Part shown: positions 35,074 through 43,168 of the stretch, piece after piece
How positions within the stretch are numbered: position 1 is the stretch's first letter
Layout: each line of letters begins with the position of its first letter
NCBI RefSeq assembly: GCF_943912665.1
Contig: NZ_CALTVG010000008.1
Coordinates: forward strand, 1 to 57,637
Reading direction: 5' to 3'
Length of the DNA: 57,637 nt
Source: an uncultured Corynebacterium sp.
GTDB lineage: Bacteria > Actinomycetota > Actinomycetes > Mycobacteriales > Mycobacteriaceae
Notes under the pieces: model-generated
What the model saw: the letters and a program-made list of their open reading frames with translations, nothing else
Databases searched by the model: none
Told to the model about the DNA's origin: nothing
Program-made: the position numbers and the translations under genes

Positions 35074-36387
35074 GTGTCTTTGCTTCCCCAGTTCTTCACC
35101 ACCCGGCACCAACTGCGCGAAGTAGCGGTGCTGGACCAGGGCTCGGAATCGTCCCTCTTCCTCGTGGAAAAGCCCAACGGCGAGCAGCTACTGGTGGAGC
35201 TGTTCAACGCCCAGACCCGCGGCGCCGTGCAGGAGGCACAGAACGGCAACCAGCCCCAGCACCGCTACATCGCCCCACTAGACGGCGGCGGCACCACGGA
35301 CGAGGGCCAGGAATTTCTCGTGCGCCGCAGCATGCCGGGCGAGCAGCTGTCTAACTACACGGCGTCGGGAGTAGGCACTCGCCACCTCTCCCCGCGCGAA
35401 GCCCAGTCGGTCTTCGGCGCGCTGGCCCAGAGCGTGGACCTCCTCCTAGAGCGCAACCAGGCCGGCTACGCGCTGCGCGCGCTCAACCCGCGCCGCATCG
35501 TCCTCACCTCCAACCGCTCCAGCGCGTACTTCGCGGCGGTGGGCCCGGTGGCGCACGACGCGTCCTCGGAGGAGGTTATCGACCGTTTTGCTCACCTCGT
35601 ATCGGCCGCCTGCCCGTCTTTCCGCAGCGGCGGGAACTATTCCAGCGCCGCTGCCGTCGTCGAAGCCCTGCGCACCGGCCTCACTCAGCAGCCCCAGGGA
35701 TTTGGCCAGGCGCAGCAGCAGTCACAGCCGCAGCAGCAGGCACCACAGCAGTACATGCCGCCGCAGCAGCAGATGCCGCAGCAGGGCTACGGCCAGCAGC
35801 AAGGTTATGGCCAACAGCAGAGCTCTGGCCAGCAGCAGTACTACGCGCAGCAGGACCAGCAGCCGCAGAGCCAGCAGTCCCATAACCAACAGCTACAGGG
35901 CACCGCTGAGCCGGCCAAGAAGAAGTCCAAGACTCCGCTCATTGTCGGCAGCGTCCTCGGCATCCTCGCACTCATTGCGGTGGCGGCCGCGGCATACTTC
36001 TTCCTGTCCAAGCCCTCCTGGAGTGACGAAGAGCAGAAGTTGGCGGAAACCTACCCGCAGCTGGTGAGCGACCGTCCGGACGGTCGGGCTTTTGCCGATA
36101 CCAAGTGTTCCTCCCGCGAACCGGAAGAGGGCCAGACCGCCAAGATCACGTGCGTGGGTGAGGACTTCTCCTACTCCGTAGCAGGCTACGAGGATGTGGA
36201 TCAGCGCGCGGCGGCCGGGCCCGATACCGAGGGCGAGAAGCTCTCCAACGGCCAGTGCACCATGCGCAAGTACACCGTGTCCGAGGACGACAACACGTAC
36301 TACCTTGCCGTGGAGGATTCCCCGAACGCCCTCCTGGTGTGGGGCGAGGCTGCTTCGGAGCAGCTCTACACTCTGCCCGTGTGCTAA
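35074..36387 (+). CDS. transmembrane pseudokinase paralogous to the neighbouring kinase
   Basis: 437 residues from a GTG with AAAGGA upstream. The N-terminal domain follows the kinase fold but all catalytic residues are changed: the VAIK Lys is Glu42, HRD Asp is Ala136, the lysine two further is Asn138, the metal Asn is Arg141, and DFG is AVG (155-157). The Gly loop is lost (DQGSES). A Gln-rich linker (about 208-275) leads to one membrane helix (288-312) and an ectodomain with four Cys (345, 360, 395, 437) spaced as in the kinase, both ending in Cys. A regulatory partner of the kinase is inferred. Confidence 0.88.
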   Translation: MSLLPQFFTTRHQLREVAVLDQGSESSLFLVEKPNGEQLLVELFNAQTRGAVQEAQNGNQPQHRYIAPLDGGGTTDEGQEFLVRRSMPGEQLSNYTASGVGTRHLSPREAQSVFGALAQSVDLLLERNQAGYALRALNPRRIVLTSNRSSAYFAAVGPVAHDASSEEVIDRFAHLVSAACPSFRSGGNYSSAAAVVEALRTGLTQQPQGFGQAQQQSQPQQQAPQQYMPPQQQMPQQGYGQQQGYGQQQSSGQQQYYAQQDQQPQSQQSHNQQLQGTAEPAKKKSKTPLIVGSVLGILALIAVAAAAYFFLSKPSWSDEEQKLAETYPQLVSDRPDGRAFADTKCSSREPEEGQTAKITCVGEDFSYSVAGYEDVDQRAAAGPDTEGEKLSNGQCTMRKYTVSEDDNTYYLAVEDSPNALLVWGEAASEQLYTLPVC

Positions 36388-36397
36388 ACCCGCCGGA

Positions 36398-37798
36398 CTA
36401 GTCCACCCGCTTCAGCAGCGGGGAGATGACTGCAATAGCAATTCCGGTGATGCCGGCAAAGAGGAAGGCCCAGTGCGTTCCCTGCGCCGTGGCCGCGGCT
36501 GGGCTCAAGCCCGCCTCGGTGCCGGCCACCGTACCGCGGGTCAAGAAGACCACGAGGAACGCCGTGCCCATCGCGCCGGCGAGCTGCTGCAGCGTATTCA
36601 TGATGGCGGAGCCGTGGGAATACAAAGTATCCGGCAGCGAGGACAACGCGGTGGTCATCAGCGGGGTCATCATCAGGCACATGCCCAGGGAGAACAGCAC
36701 GTGCATGCCCACCACCATCCACAGCGCGGATGATTCGCCCAGGGTGGCCATGAGCCAGAGGCTCGCCACCATGAACAGCGAGCCGGGGATCATCAAGGGG
36801 CGCGGGCCCTTGGAGTCAAAGATTCGACCCACGATGGGTGAGAGGAAAGCCTGCAGAATTCCGCCGGGCATGACAGCGAGGCCGGTAGCAAAGGCGGTGA
36901 CCCCCAGGGTGGTCTGCAGGTAGATCGGCAACACCGTGACCATGCCCAGCATCAGACCGAAGGACAGCAGCAGCACCAGCACGGCCAGGGTGAAGTTGCG
37001 TACCAGGAAAGGCCGCAGGTCCATCAGCGCGCGGTCGTCGCGAGCCAAGCGCTGCTGGCGCAGGACGAAGAGCACCAGCGCCACCGCGCCCACGATGGTC
37101 ACTGCGATTTCCACCACGGCGCCGCCCTCCAGCATCTTCTCAATCGAGGACAGCCCGTACACCAGCCCGCCGAAGGCGAGCGCGGAGAGGAGCACCGACA
37201 GGACATCGAGCGGCGTGTCCCGGTTCTCGCCCACGTTGCTCAGGCGCCACAGGCCCGCAAGCAGGATGAGTACCATGAGCGGCAGCATGGCCCAGAAGAT
37301 GACGTGCCAGGTGAAGTGGTTGAGGATGGCCCCGCCCACGGTCGGCCCCAGAGCTGGAGCCACCGAAATCACCACGGAGATAATGCCCATCACGGTGCCG
37401 CGGCGCTGCTGCGGAACCAGGGTCATGGCCACCGTCATGAGCGTGGGGATCATCAGCGCGGTGCCGCCGGCCTGCAGCACGCGGCCGATAAGCAGCACCA
37501 CGAAGCTCGGCGCCAAGGCCGCGACGACCGTGCCGGCGAGGAAGAACCCGGAGGAGGCGGCGAAAATCTGGCGGGTGGTAAGCCGCTCCAGCAAGAAGCC
37601 GGTGGTGGGAATCACCACCGCCATCGTGAGCATGAAACCAGTCAACAGCCACTGCACGCTGGTGGCGGGAATCCCGTAATCCGCCATGATGGCCGGCAGC
37701 GCCACGGAGAGCGACGTCTCATTGAGGATCATGACCATCGCGCCCAACACCAGGACGCTGAGGTTGATAATCACCTTCGCGGGAATCTCTGCGGACAT
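36398..37798 (-). CDS. DHA2-type MFS drug efflux transporter (EmrB/QacA, LmrB-like)
   Basis: 466 residues with 14 predicted membrane helices. Family motifs: NETSLSVALPAIMADYG and LPAIMADYGIPATSVQWL in helix 1, GRVLQAGGTALMIP, and GPTVGGAILNHFTWHVIFW. These belong to 14-helix drug:proton antiporters such as LmrB of C. glutamicum. The ATG at 37798 has AAAGGAG 11 bases upstream; a GTG nine bases earlier is too close to that site. It converges on the pseudokinase gene with a 10-base gap. A palindrome at 37823-37839 is its probable operator. Substrates unknown. Confidence 0.92.
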   Translation of the reverse strand: MSAEIPAKVIINLSVLVLGAMVMILNETSLSVALPAIMADYGIPATSVQWLLTGFMLTMAVVIPTTGFLLERLTTRQIFAASSGFFLAGTVVAALAPSFVVLLIGRVLQAGGTALMIPTLMTVAMTLVPQQRRGTVMGIISVVISVAPALGPTVGGAILNHFTWHVIFWAMLPLMVLILLAGLWRLSNVGENRDTPLDVLSVLLSALAFGGLVYGLSSIEKMLEGGAVVEIAVTIVGAVALVLFVLRQQRLARDDRALMDLRPFLVRNFTLAVLVLLLSFGLMLGMVTVLPIYLQTTLGVTAFATGLAVMPGGILQAFLSPIVGRIFDSKGPRPLMIPGSLFMVASLWLMATLGESSALWMVVGMHVLFSLGMCLMMTPLMTTALSSLPDTLYSHGSAIMNTLQQLAGAMGTAFLVVFLTRGTVAGTEAGLSPAAATAQGTHWAFLFAGITGIAIAVISPLLKRVD

Positions 37799-37822
37799 GC
37801 CCGACACGTCTCCTTTCCTAAC

Positions 37823-37839
37823 CTAAGCAACCTGCTTAG
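37823..37839 (-). promoter_or_regulatory. palindromic operator upstream of the MFS gene
   Basis: CTAAGCA (37823-37829) and TGCTTAG (37833-37839) are a perfect inverted repeat separated by ACC, lying 25 to 41 bases before the transporter ATG. Such sites are typical for TetR- or MarR-type repressors of efflux genes; no such regulator gene is adjacent. Confidence 0.6.
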
Positions 37840-37965
37840 AGTAGCCGTCCTCGCGTCCACTCGCCACAGCAGCCCAGCGGGTGGCACTCCCCAAGAATCC
37901 CCCGCTGAGCAATCTGAAAATGGGACCCTATAGGCCATATCGCCCGCTAGAGAAAGGCCAACAGG

Positions 37966-38301
37966 ATGCCGCGGGATCTCCTCCTCACCAACCCCGACGG
38001 GGACAGTGCCGTCGTGCGCCCAGGGCAGCAGGTGGTGGCCGGCCGCGCGGGTAACTTTCCTTTGGCCCCCGATGATGCCGCCATGCACCGCCACTTTCTG
38101 CGCTTCTGGCAGCAAGAAGAGGATTGGATGGTGAGCAACGTGGGCAACTTCCTGGCCGCGGAGTTATCCTCCCCGCTGATCCGCACTAACGGGCCCATCC
38201 GGCTGCTCCCCAACTCCACCGCGGCGATCCCGGTGGGCACGTCGATGCTGTGCTTTACCACGCCCTCCGGGTCCTACGAGCTCACCGTCGCCTACACCTA
38301 G
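37966..38301 (+). CDS. stand-alone divergent FHA-like domain protein
   Basis: 111 residues, essentially one domain. AGRAGNFPLAPDDAAMHRHF aligns with the first domain of the 32024 gene, as does the following VSNVGNFLAAEL and the end YELTV. It has the same replacement of the Ser-Arg-His and Asn-Gly phosphopeptide contacts. AGAAAGG lies 11 bases before the ATG. Lying beyond the MFS gene but in the island, it is probably part of the same system; a soluble adaptor or phospho-peptide reader is inferred. Confidence 0.75.
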   Translation: MPRDLLLTNPDGDSAVVRPGQQVVAGRAGNFPLAPDDAAMHRHFLRFWQQEEDWMVSNVGNFLAAELSSPLIRTNGPIRLLPNSTAAIPVGTSMLCFTTPSGSYELTVAYT

Positions 38302-38336
38302 ACAATTGCGCTGCCTGCTGGCGGTGCCCGCATCTC

Positions 38337-39215
38337 TTAAGGCAGCCGGGCGATGGTCTCCGGGGTCAGGAGCACGACCGATCCCCCGCTGTCCAGGCTG
38401 CAGCCAAGAAGACGGTTCTCCGGGATATCCTCCCACTTCTTCGGCGCGCCCGTACCGCACGTCCCGCCGTCAAGGGGGATGATGCCACGGCTTCCGCCCT
38501 CGCCCGGCGCGGCGTCGTAGTTCGTGTAGTCCTCAACCAGCTTCATGGCATCGTTACAGTTGGTGCCGTCCTGCTGCACATAAAGTGCGCCGGACTCACC
38601 GGACTTCGTCTCCACGGTCCCACAGATGGTGCCAGTGACTGCTTTTCCATCCGCACCCGGCTCGGCGGGGTAGGTATCCGAATAGAACCGTCCGTCGTCC
38701 TTGATGGTGAAGTAGTGGTCTTCGAACTTCATCGTGATCTCATTGGCACTGGGTGCTTCGATGATCATGCCCGCATAGGAGACCTTTTCGCCCTCGTTCA
38801 GCGTCTCTGCCTCCAGCGCGTGGAACTTGGGCCAATAGACGGGGTGGAATCCGCGCTCAATGGTGTAGAAAACGCCGTTGGACTTCCACGTCTCATTGTC
38901 CGGCTGTGGATCAATGGGCGGATCCGCAAAGTCCACCATGCACGAGGGCGTCCTGCCCTCCTCATAGAAGGTGCAGTGGACGCGCCCGTCCTGGCTCACC
39001 AGCGCGGGAATGCCCTCGCCTTCCTTTCCTCCCGGGAAGAAATCCTTGGGCTCGCGCTCTTTGAGCTCAACGGGCTTAGTGCTCACCGAGTTCTCCGAGC
39101 TCTCCGAGGCCTCCTGAAACTTCGGCTCATCGCCGGCACCATCGCCACCCGCGGAGCAGGACGCGAGCGCCAAGGAGAACGTCACGGCAGACAGACACGA
39201 CGCAAGTCTTTTCAT
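38337..39215 (-). CDS. six-cysteine lipoprotein, paralogue A
   Basis: 292 residues. Lipobox LASC, Cys20 lipidated. After a Ser/Glu linker comes a conserved LKEREPKDF, WKSN, then GFHPVYW, the TLNEGEKVSY segment, GTICG, QQDGTNCNDAM and a C-terminal Cys pair (GTCGTG, LGCS). Six Cys in the mature domain are shared with the next two genes and probably form three disulfides. AAAGGAGG before ATG, the best site of the three. Last of the tandem run on the minus strand. Unknown function. Confidence 0.87.
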   Translation of the reverse strand: MKRLASCLSAVTFSLALASCSAGGDGAGDEPKFQEASESSENSVSTKPVELKEREPKDFFPGGKEGEGIPALVSQDGRVHCTFYEEGRTPSCMVDFADPPIDPQPDNETWKSNGVFYTIERGFHPVYWPKFHALEAETLNEGEKVSYAGMIIEAPSANEITMKFEDHYFTIKDDGRFYSDTYPAEPGADGKAVTGTICGTVETKSGESGALYVQQDGTNCNDAMKLVEDYTNYDAAPGEGGSRGIIPLDGGTCGTGAPKKWEDIPENRLLGCSLDSGGSVVLLTPETIARLP

Positions 39216-39227
39216 GCACAGCCTCCT

Positions 39228-40181
39228 TTAGAGAAGGTTCTTCATGTTCTCAGGCGTAAGGACAACGACCGAGCCACCACTATCCGGGCTGCAGGTGAGA
39301 AAGCGGTATTCGACCTTATCTCCCCACACCTTCGGGGCCTGTAATCCACAGGTCCCGAGCTCCATGGACATCTCGCCGCGGTCTCCTCCCTCACCTGACT
39401 CCCAGTCGTCGTTCACATACTCCTCGAGCAGCTTCATGGCGTCATTGCAGTTCGTGTTGTCTTCTTGCACGTAGACCGTGCCGCTAGCATCACCACGAGT
39501 AGCGCTCTCGCCGCATACTGTTCCAGTGTTGCCGACACCGTCCGCACTCGGCTTCGCGGGGAAGGTATCCGAGTAGTACTGGCCATCATCCTTCAAGGTG
39601 AAGCTATGGTCGCCGTTCTTCACCGTGAACTCGTTGGCGCCGGTGGCTTCAAATGTCGCGTCGCCGAAGGAGACCTTCTCACCCTCGTTGAGGGACGCGA
39701 CTTCGGTAGGCTGATAGAACTCGATGGCCCACACGGGGAAGAACCCACGCGCGTTACGGAAGCTCACCGCGTTGGACTTCCAACTTTGCCCCACCGGGCT
39801 GGGGAAAATCGGCGGATCCGCAAACTCGACCTTGCACATGGGGCCTTCTGCTTCCTCGTAGATAAGGCAAATAGAGCGCCCATCGGGGCTCTTGACCGCC
39901 GGAATGGGATTCGGAATAGTCGCCAGATCTCCGCCCGCCATGAAGTCCTGCGGATCGCGCTCCTTCACATCGGTCGGCTTGTCCTCCTTCGCTGACTCGT
40001 CGCTGCTCTGCGCCGCGGTGTCGGAGGAGCTGCCGGACGCGGAACCAGACTCGGAGCTGGCAGTACCAGCCGAGTTCTGCTGGAACATCGGCTCGTCGCC
40101 GACAGGCTCATTGGACGAGGAGCAGGACGCCAGGCTACATGCCACAAGAGAGGCAGAGAGGATAGAAAGAAGCTTCTTCAT
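39228..40181 (-). CDS. six-cysteine lipoprotein, paralogue B
   Basis: 317 residues. Lipobox LASC, Cys20. Long Ser/Ala/Asp-rich linker to about residue 72, VKERDPQDF, then WKSNAVSF, ASLNEGEKVSF, GTVCGE, QEDNTNCNDAM and the terminal Cys pair. Twelve bases before paralogue A, so A and B are one transcript. The ATG at 40181 is preferred to one nine bases earlier because GGAA spacing then matches paralogue C and the lipobox Cys falls at 20 in all three. A and B are closer to each other than to C. Confidence 0.87.
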   Translation of the reverse strand: MKKLLSILSASLVACSLASCSSSNEPVGDEPMFQQNSAGTASSESGSASGSSSDTAAQSSDESAKEDKPTDVKERDPQDFMAGGDLATIPNPIPAVKSPDGRSICLIYEEAEGPMCKVEFADPPIFPSPVGQSWKSNAVSFRNARGFFPVWAIEFYQPTEVASLNEGEKVSFGDATFEATGANEFTVKNGDHSFTLKDDGQYYSDTFPAKPSADGVGNTGTVCGESATRGDASGTVYVQEDNTNCNDAMKLLEEYVNDDWESGEGGDRGEMSMELGTCGLQAPKVWGDKVEYRFLTCSPDSGGSVVVLTPENMKNLL

Positions 40182-40257
40182 ACAGAGCATCGTTCCACGA
40201 ATCTGCCCCGCGCGCGAGCACTACCGAGTTTTCCTCGGTCACAGGGGCGAAGCTAAA

Positions 40258-40287
40258 CGGTGGCCTAACTTTAGAGATTGGCCACCG
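40258..40287 (-). terminator. hairpin downstream of lipoprotein C
   Basis: CGGTGGCC (40258-40265) pairs with GGCCACCG (40280-40287) around a 14-base loop. Read on the minus strand it is followed by TTTAGC, a short U tail. Weak terminator or attenuator between paralogues C and B. Confidence 0.5.
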
Positions 40288-40299
40288 CCCCTTGAGCCA

Positions 40300-41304
40300 T
40301 CAATACGGCATAAGATTCGGGACGTTTGGTTTGTCAGCATTAAAGAGAATAACTCTGCTTGTTCCGGAAAGGTCCTTGCACTGGAGGCGCCGAGCATCCG
40401 GATCCGGCATTTGAAGGATATCCGGCTCAGTCACCGAGCACTTCCACCCATCGATTTCCAGGATTCCACGGGAGTTCATTTCCTCCATCGTCCACTCATG
40501 GTTGACATACTTGTCGAGGACATCCATAGCCTTCCGACAGTTAGTGCCGTCCACCTGGGCATACACTTTCTGTCGACCCAGTTTGCCAGCGTCGAGCTCC
40601 CCGCACACGGTGCCGACTTGTCCATCGCCGTTCGAGTCCTGTTCAAAGGGGTATGTATCTGAGACAAATTCGCCCTTGTCATTAACAGAGAACTGATGCC
40701 CCTTGAACGTGACAGTGAATTCTCCTTCGCTCGGGGCCTCAAAAGTCATTCCCTTGATGTCAACCTTCTCACCGGTGTTAAGGGCGGTAGTCGGGACGGC
40801 ATCGCCACCATCGACCAAAGATGCAGGGACGAACCCCACCTCGTCGTCGAATGTCACAATGTTCGCCTTCCACGGCAGTTTCTCAGGATCTGGAAGGATT
40901 GGTGGACTATCAATCCCCAAATGGCAGGACGGTTTTTCCGAATCTTCATACAAACCGCAGCTCACCTTATTGTCTGGACTTGCGACGCCCCAGGCAACCG
41001 TGCCGGACTGTTCGAACCTGAAACCGGTAGCCCGGAAATCCTCGGCATCACGCTCTTTCAGCTTCGATGATTTTCCCTTGGACGAGGAGTCGGAGGAATC
41101 CTTGTCTTTGCCCTTAGAGTCGTCGGAGTCGCTGGACTGTGCATCGCTTGATTCGGCAGCTCTAGAGTCCGTCGACGTGCTTTCGGCACCGGATTCCGGC
41201 ACGCTCTCAAACGTTGGGGTAGCCTCGGTTCCTTCGTCGGAGGAACACGCAACCAGACCGGCGGCCAACAAAGGCAGTGAGAGAAGAGAAAGTAGCTTTT
41301 TCAT
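40300..41304 (-). CDS. six-cysteine lipoprotein, paralogue C
   Basis: 334 residues. Lipobox LVAC, Cys20. A very long Ser/Asp/Lys linker to about residue 85 (low complexity), LKERDAEDF, WKANIVTF, ALNTGEKVDI, GTVCGE, QVDGTNCRKAM, and a C-terminal WKCSV / LQCKD pair. The six-Cys frame is kept, but the rest has drifted most from A and B. GGAAGA nine bases before the chosen ATG. First gene of the lipoprotein run on the minus strand, starting 110 bases from the lysS 3' end. Confidence 0.86.
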   Translation of the reverse strand: MKKLLSLLSLPLLAAGLVACSSDEGTEATPTFESVPESGAESTSTDSRAAESSDAQSSDSDDSKGKDKDSSDSSSKGKSSKLKERDAEDFRATGFRFEQSGTVAWGVASPDNKVSCGLYEDSEKPSCHLGIDSPPILPDPEKLPWKANIVTFDDEVGFVPASLVDGGDAVPTTALNTGEKVDIKGMTFEAPSEGEFTVTFKGHQFSVNDKGEFVSDTYPFEQDSNGDGQVGTVCGELDAGKLGRQKVYAQVDGTNCRKAMDVLDKYVNHEWTMEEMNSRGILEIDGWKCSVTEPDILQMPDPDARRLQCKDLSGTSRVILFNADKPNVPNLMPY

Positions 41305-41360
41305 GCTTTGCATTCTTCCACGTGGGCTGGCAGCTCGCTGAACGTTGGCGTGGTGGGGGT

Positions 41361-41398
41361 ATAGGAAAAGCCGCCAGCCTCCCTGGGGCTGACGGCTT
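41361..41398 (-). terminator. rho-independent terminator of lysS
   Basis: On the minus strand AAGCCGTCAGCC (41398-41387) pairs with GGCTGGCGGCTT (41379-41368), one mismatch, followed by TTTT then CCTATACC. It lies 17 bases beyond the lysS stop. Confidence 0.85.
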
Positions 41399-41414
41399 GT
41401 GCGGGCGTGGAGGA

Positions 41415-42998
41415 TTACTTCTCCGGCTTCACAATCGGGAAGAGAACGGTCTCGCGAATGCCCAGTCCGGTCAGGGCCATGAGCAGGCGGTCCATGCCCA
41501 TGCCGGTGCCGGCTGTCGGCGGCATGCCCTGCTCCATGGCGGCCAGGAAGTCCTCATCCAGCACCATGGCCTCGTCGTCGCCGCCGGCGGCCAAGCGGGC
41601 CTGGTCCTCAAAGCGCTCGCGCTGGATGACCGGGTCAACGAGCTCGGAGTAGCCGGTGGCCAGCTCAAAGCCGCGGACGTAGAGGTCCCACTTCTCGGTC
41701 ACGCCCGGCTCGGAGCGGTGCTGGCGGGTCAACGGGGAGGTCTCCACCGGGAAGTTCTTGACAAAGATGGGGCCCTCAAGCTGATCCTCGCAGAGCACCT
41801 CCCAGATTTCTTCCACCAGCTTGCCGTGGCCCCAGCCGCCGTTCTTCGGAACCTCGAGCCCGATGACGTCGGCAATGCCCTTCAGCGTGTCCACATCGGT
41901 GTCGATGGTGACCTCCGGCTGGCCCGGGAACTTGCGCTGCAGTGCCTCGTTGAGGGACGGGTACATCTCGATCTCTGGCCATTCCTCGCCGCCGAAGTCG
42001 TACTCCGTGCCATCCGCCAGGGTGACGGTGGTGGAGCCGAAGACGGCGCGCGCCACGGCCTGGATGGACTCGCGGGTGGTGCGAGCGCAGTCGTTGTAGT
42101 CCCCCCACGCGGCGTAGGTCTCCAGCATGGCGAACTCCGGGGAGTGGGAGCGGTCCACGCCCTCGTTACGGAAGTTGCGGTTGATTTCAAAGACGCGGTC
42201 GATACCGCCCACCACGGCCCTCTTCAGGTACAGCTCCGGGGCGATGCGCAGGTAGAGGTCGATATCCAGGGCGTTGGAGTGGGTCACGAACGGGCGGGCA
42301 GCCGCGCCGCCGTGGAGGGTCTGCAGCATCGGGGTTTCGATCTCCACGAAGCCCTCGTCCTCTAGGTAATTGCGCAGCGCGCGCATGACCTTGACGCGGG
42401 TCATGGCGTTCTCACGAGCCTCCTTGCGCACGATGAGGTCGTTGTAGCGCTGGCGCACGCGGGTCTCCTCGTTCATGTCCGCGAAGGACACGGGGAGCGG
42501 GCGGAGGGACTTAGCAGCCATGGTCCACTTCGTGGCCATGACGGACAGCTCGCCACGGCGGGAGGCAATGACGCGGCCGCGCACGGAGATGAAGTCACCC
42601 AAGTCAACGTCGGACTTCCAGGCGGCCAGGCGCTCCTCGCCCACCTCGGCGAGGGACAGCATGGCCTGCACCTGGGTGCCGTCGCCGTCCTGCAGGGTGG
42701 CGAAGCACAGCTTGCCGGTGTTGCGCATGAAGATAAGGCGGCCGGCGATAGCCACCTCGACGTCCGTCTCGTCGCCGGCGTTGAGGTAGGTCACGCCCTC
42801 TTCGCCAGCGGGCTGCTCGTCCTCAGCCACCACCTGAAACTGCTGACGCAGGTCCTTCATGGAGATGGTGCGGTCCACGGTCACCGGGTAGGCGTCGGTG
42901 CCGGATTCCAGCAGGCGGGTGCGCTTCTCGCGGCGGATGCGCAGCTGCTCGGGGACGTCGGTTGCTTCATTAACTGGGGTATTCTTCTTCTCGCTCAC
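41415..42998 (-). CDS. lysS: lysyl-tRNA synthetase, class II
   Basis: 527 residues. N-terminal OB-fold anticodon-binding domain (about residues 70-185), then motif 1 ([19 protein letters not shown]), motif 2 ([18 protein letters not shown]) and motif 3 ([15 protein letters not shown]). Charges tRNA-Lys. The protein has no MprF-type membrane fusion. It is followed by a strong terminator, so it forms its own transcript. Confidence 0.96.
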   Translation of the reverse strand: MSEKKNTPVNEATDVPEQLRIRREKRTRLLESGTDAYPVTVDRTISMKDLRQQFQVVAEDEQPAGEEGVTYLNAGDETDVEVAIAGRLIFMRNTGKLCFATLQDGDGTQVQAMLSLAEVGEERLAAWKSDVDLGDFISVRGRVIASRRGELSVMATKWTMAAKSLRPLPVSFADMNEETRVRQRYNDLIVRKEARENAMTRVKVMRALRNYLEDEGFVEIETPMLQTLHGGAAARPFVTHSNALDIDLYLRIAPELYLKRAVVGGIDRVFEINRNFRNEGVDRSHSPEFAMLETYAAWGDYNDCARTTRESIQAVARAVFGSTTVTLADGTEYDFGGEEWPEIEMYPSLNEALQRKFPGQPEVTIDTDVDTLKGIADVIGLEVPKNGGWGHGKLVEEIWEVLCEDQLEGPIFVKNFPVETSPLTRQHRSEPGVTEKWDLYVRGFELATGYSELVDPVIQRERFEDQARLAAGGDDEAMVLDEDFLAAMEQGMPPTAGTGMGMDRLLMALTGLGIRETVLFPIVKPEK

Positions 42999-43168
42999 GG
43001 TTGTCTAGGGTAGTCGATCCCCATATGCTGGCGCGATCTCGGTTTACAGACTGTTCACCCAGCAGACACAGTCATTCAACCGCGCGGCCACCTTTGCAGT
43101 ATTTACTCAGAACGTCCGTTGCGACATCTCAACGCAGCCCATACCGACGAATTCTGGAGTACACCCAC

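Noticed and set aside
35700..35900. CAG-rich repeats in the pseudokinase as a mobile or unstable element
   Set aside because: They encode the Gln-rich linker in one frame; no flanking repeats or insertion signs.
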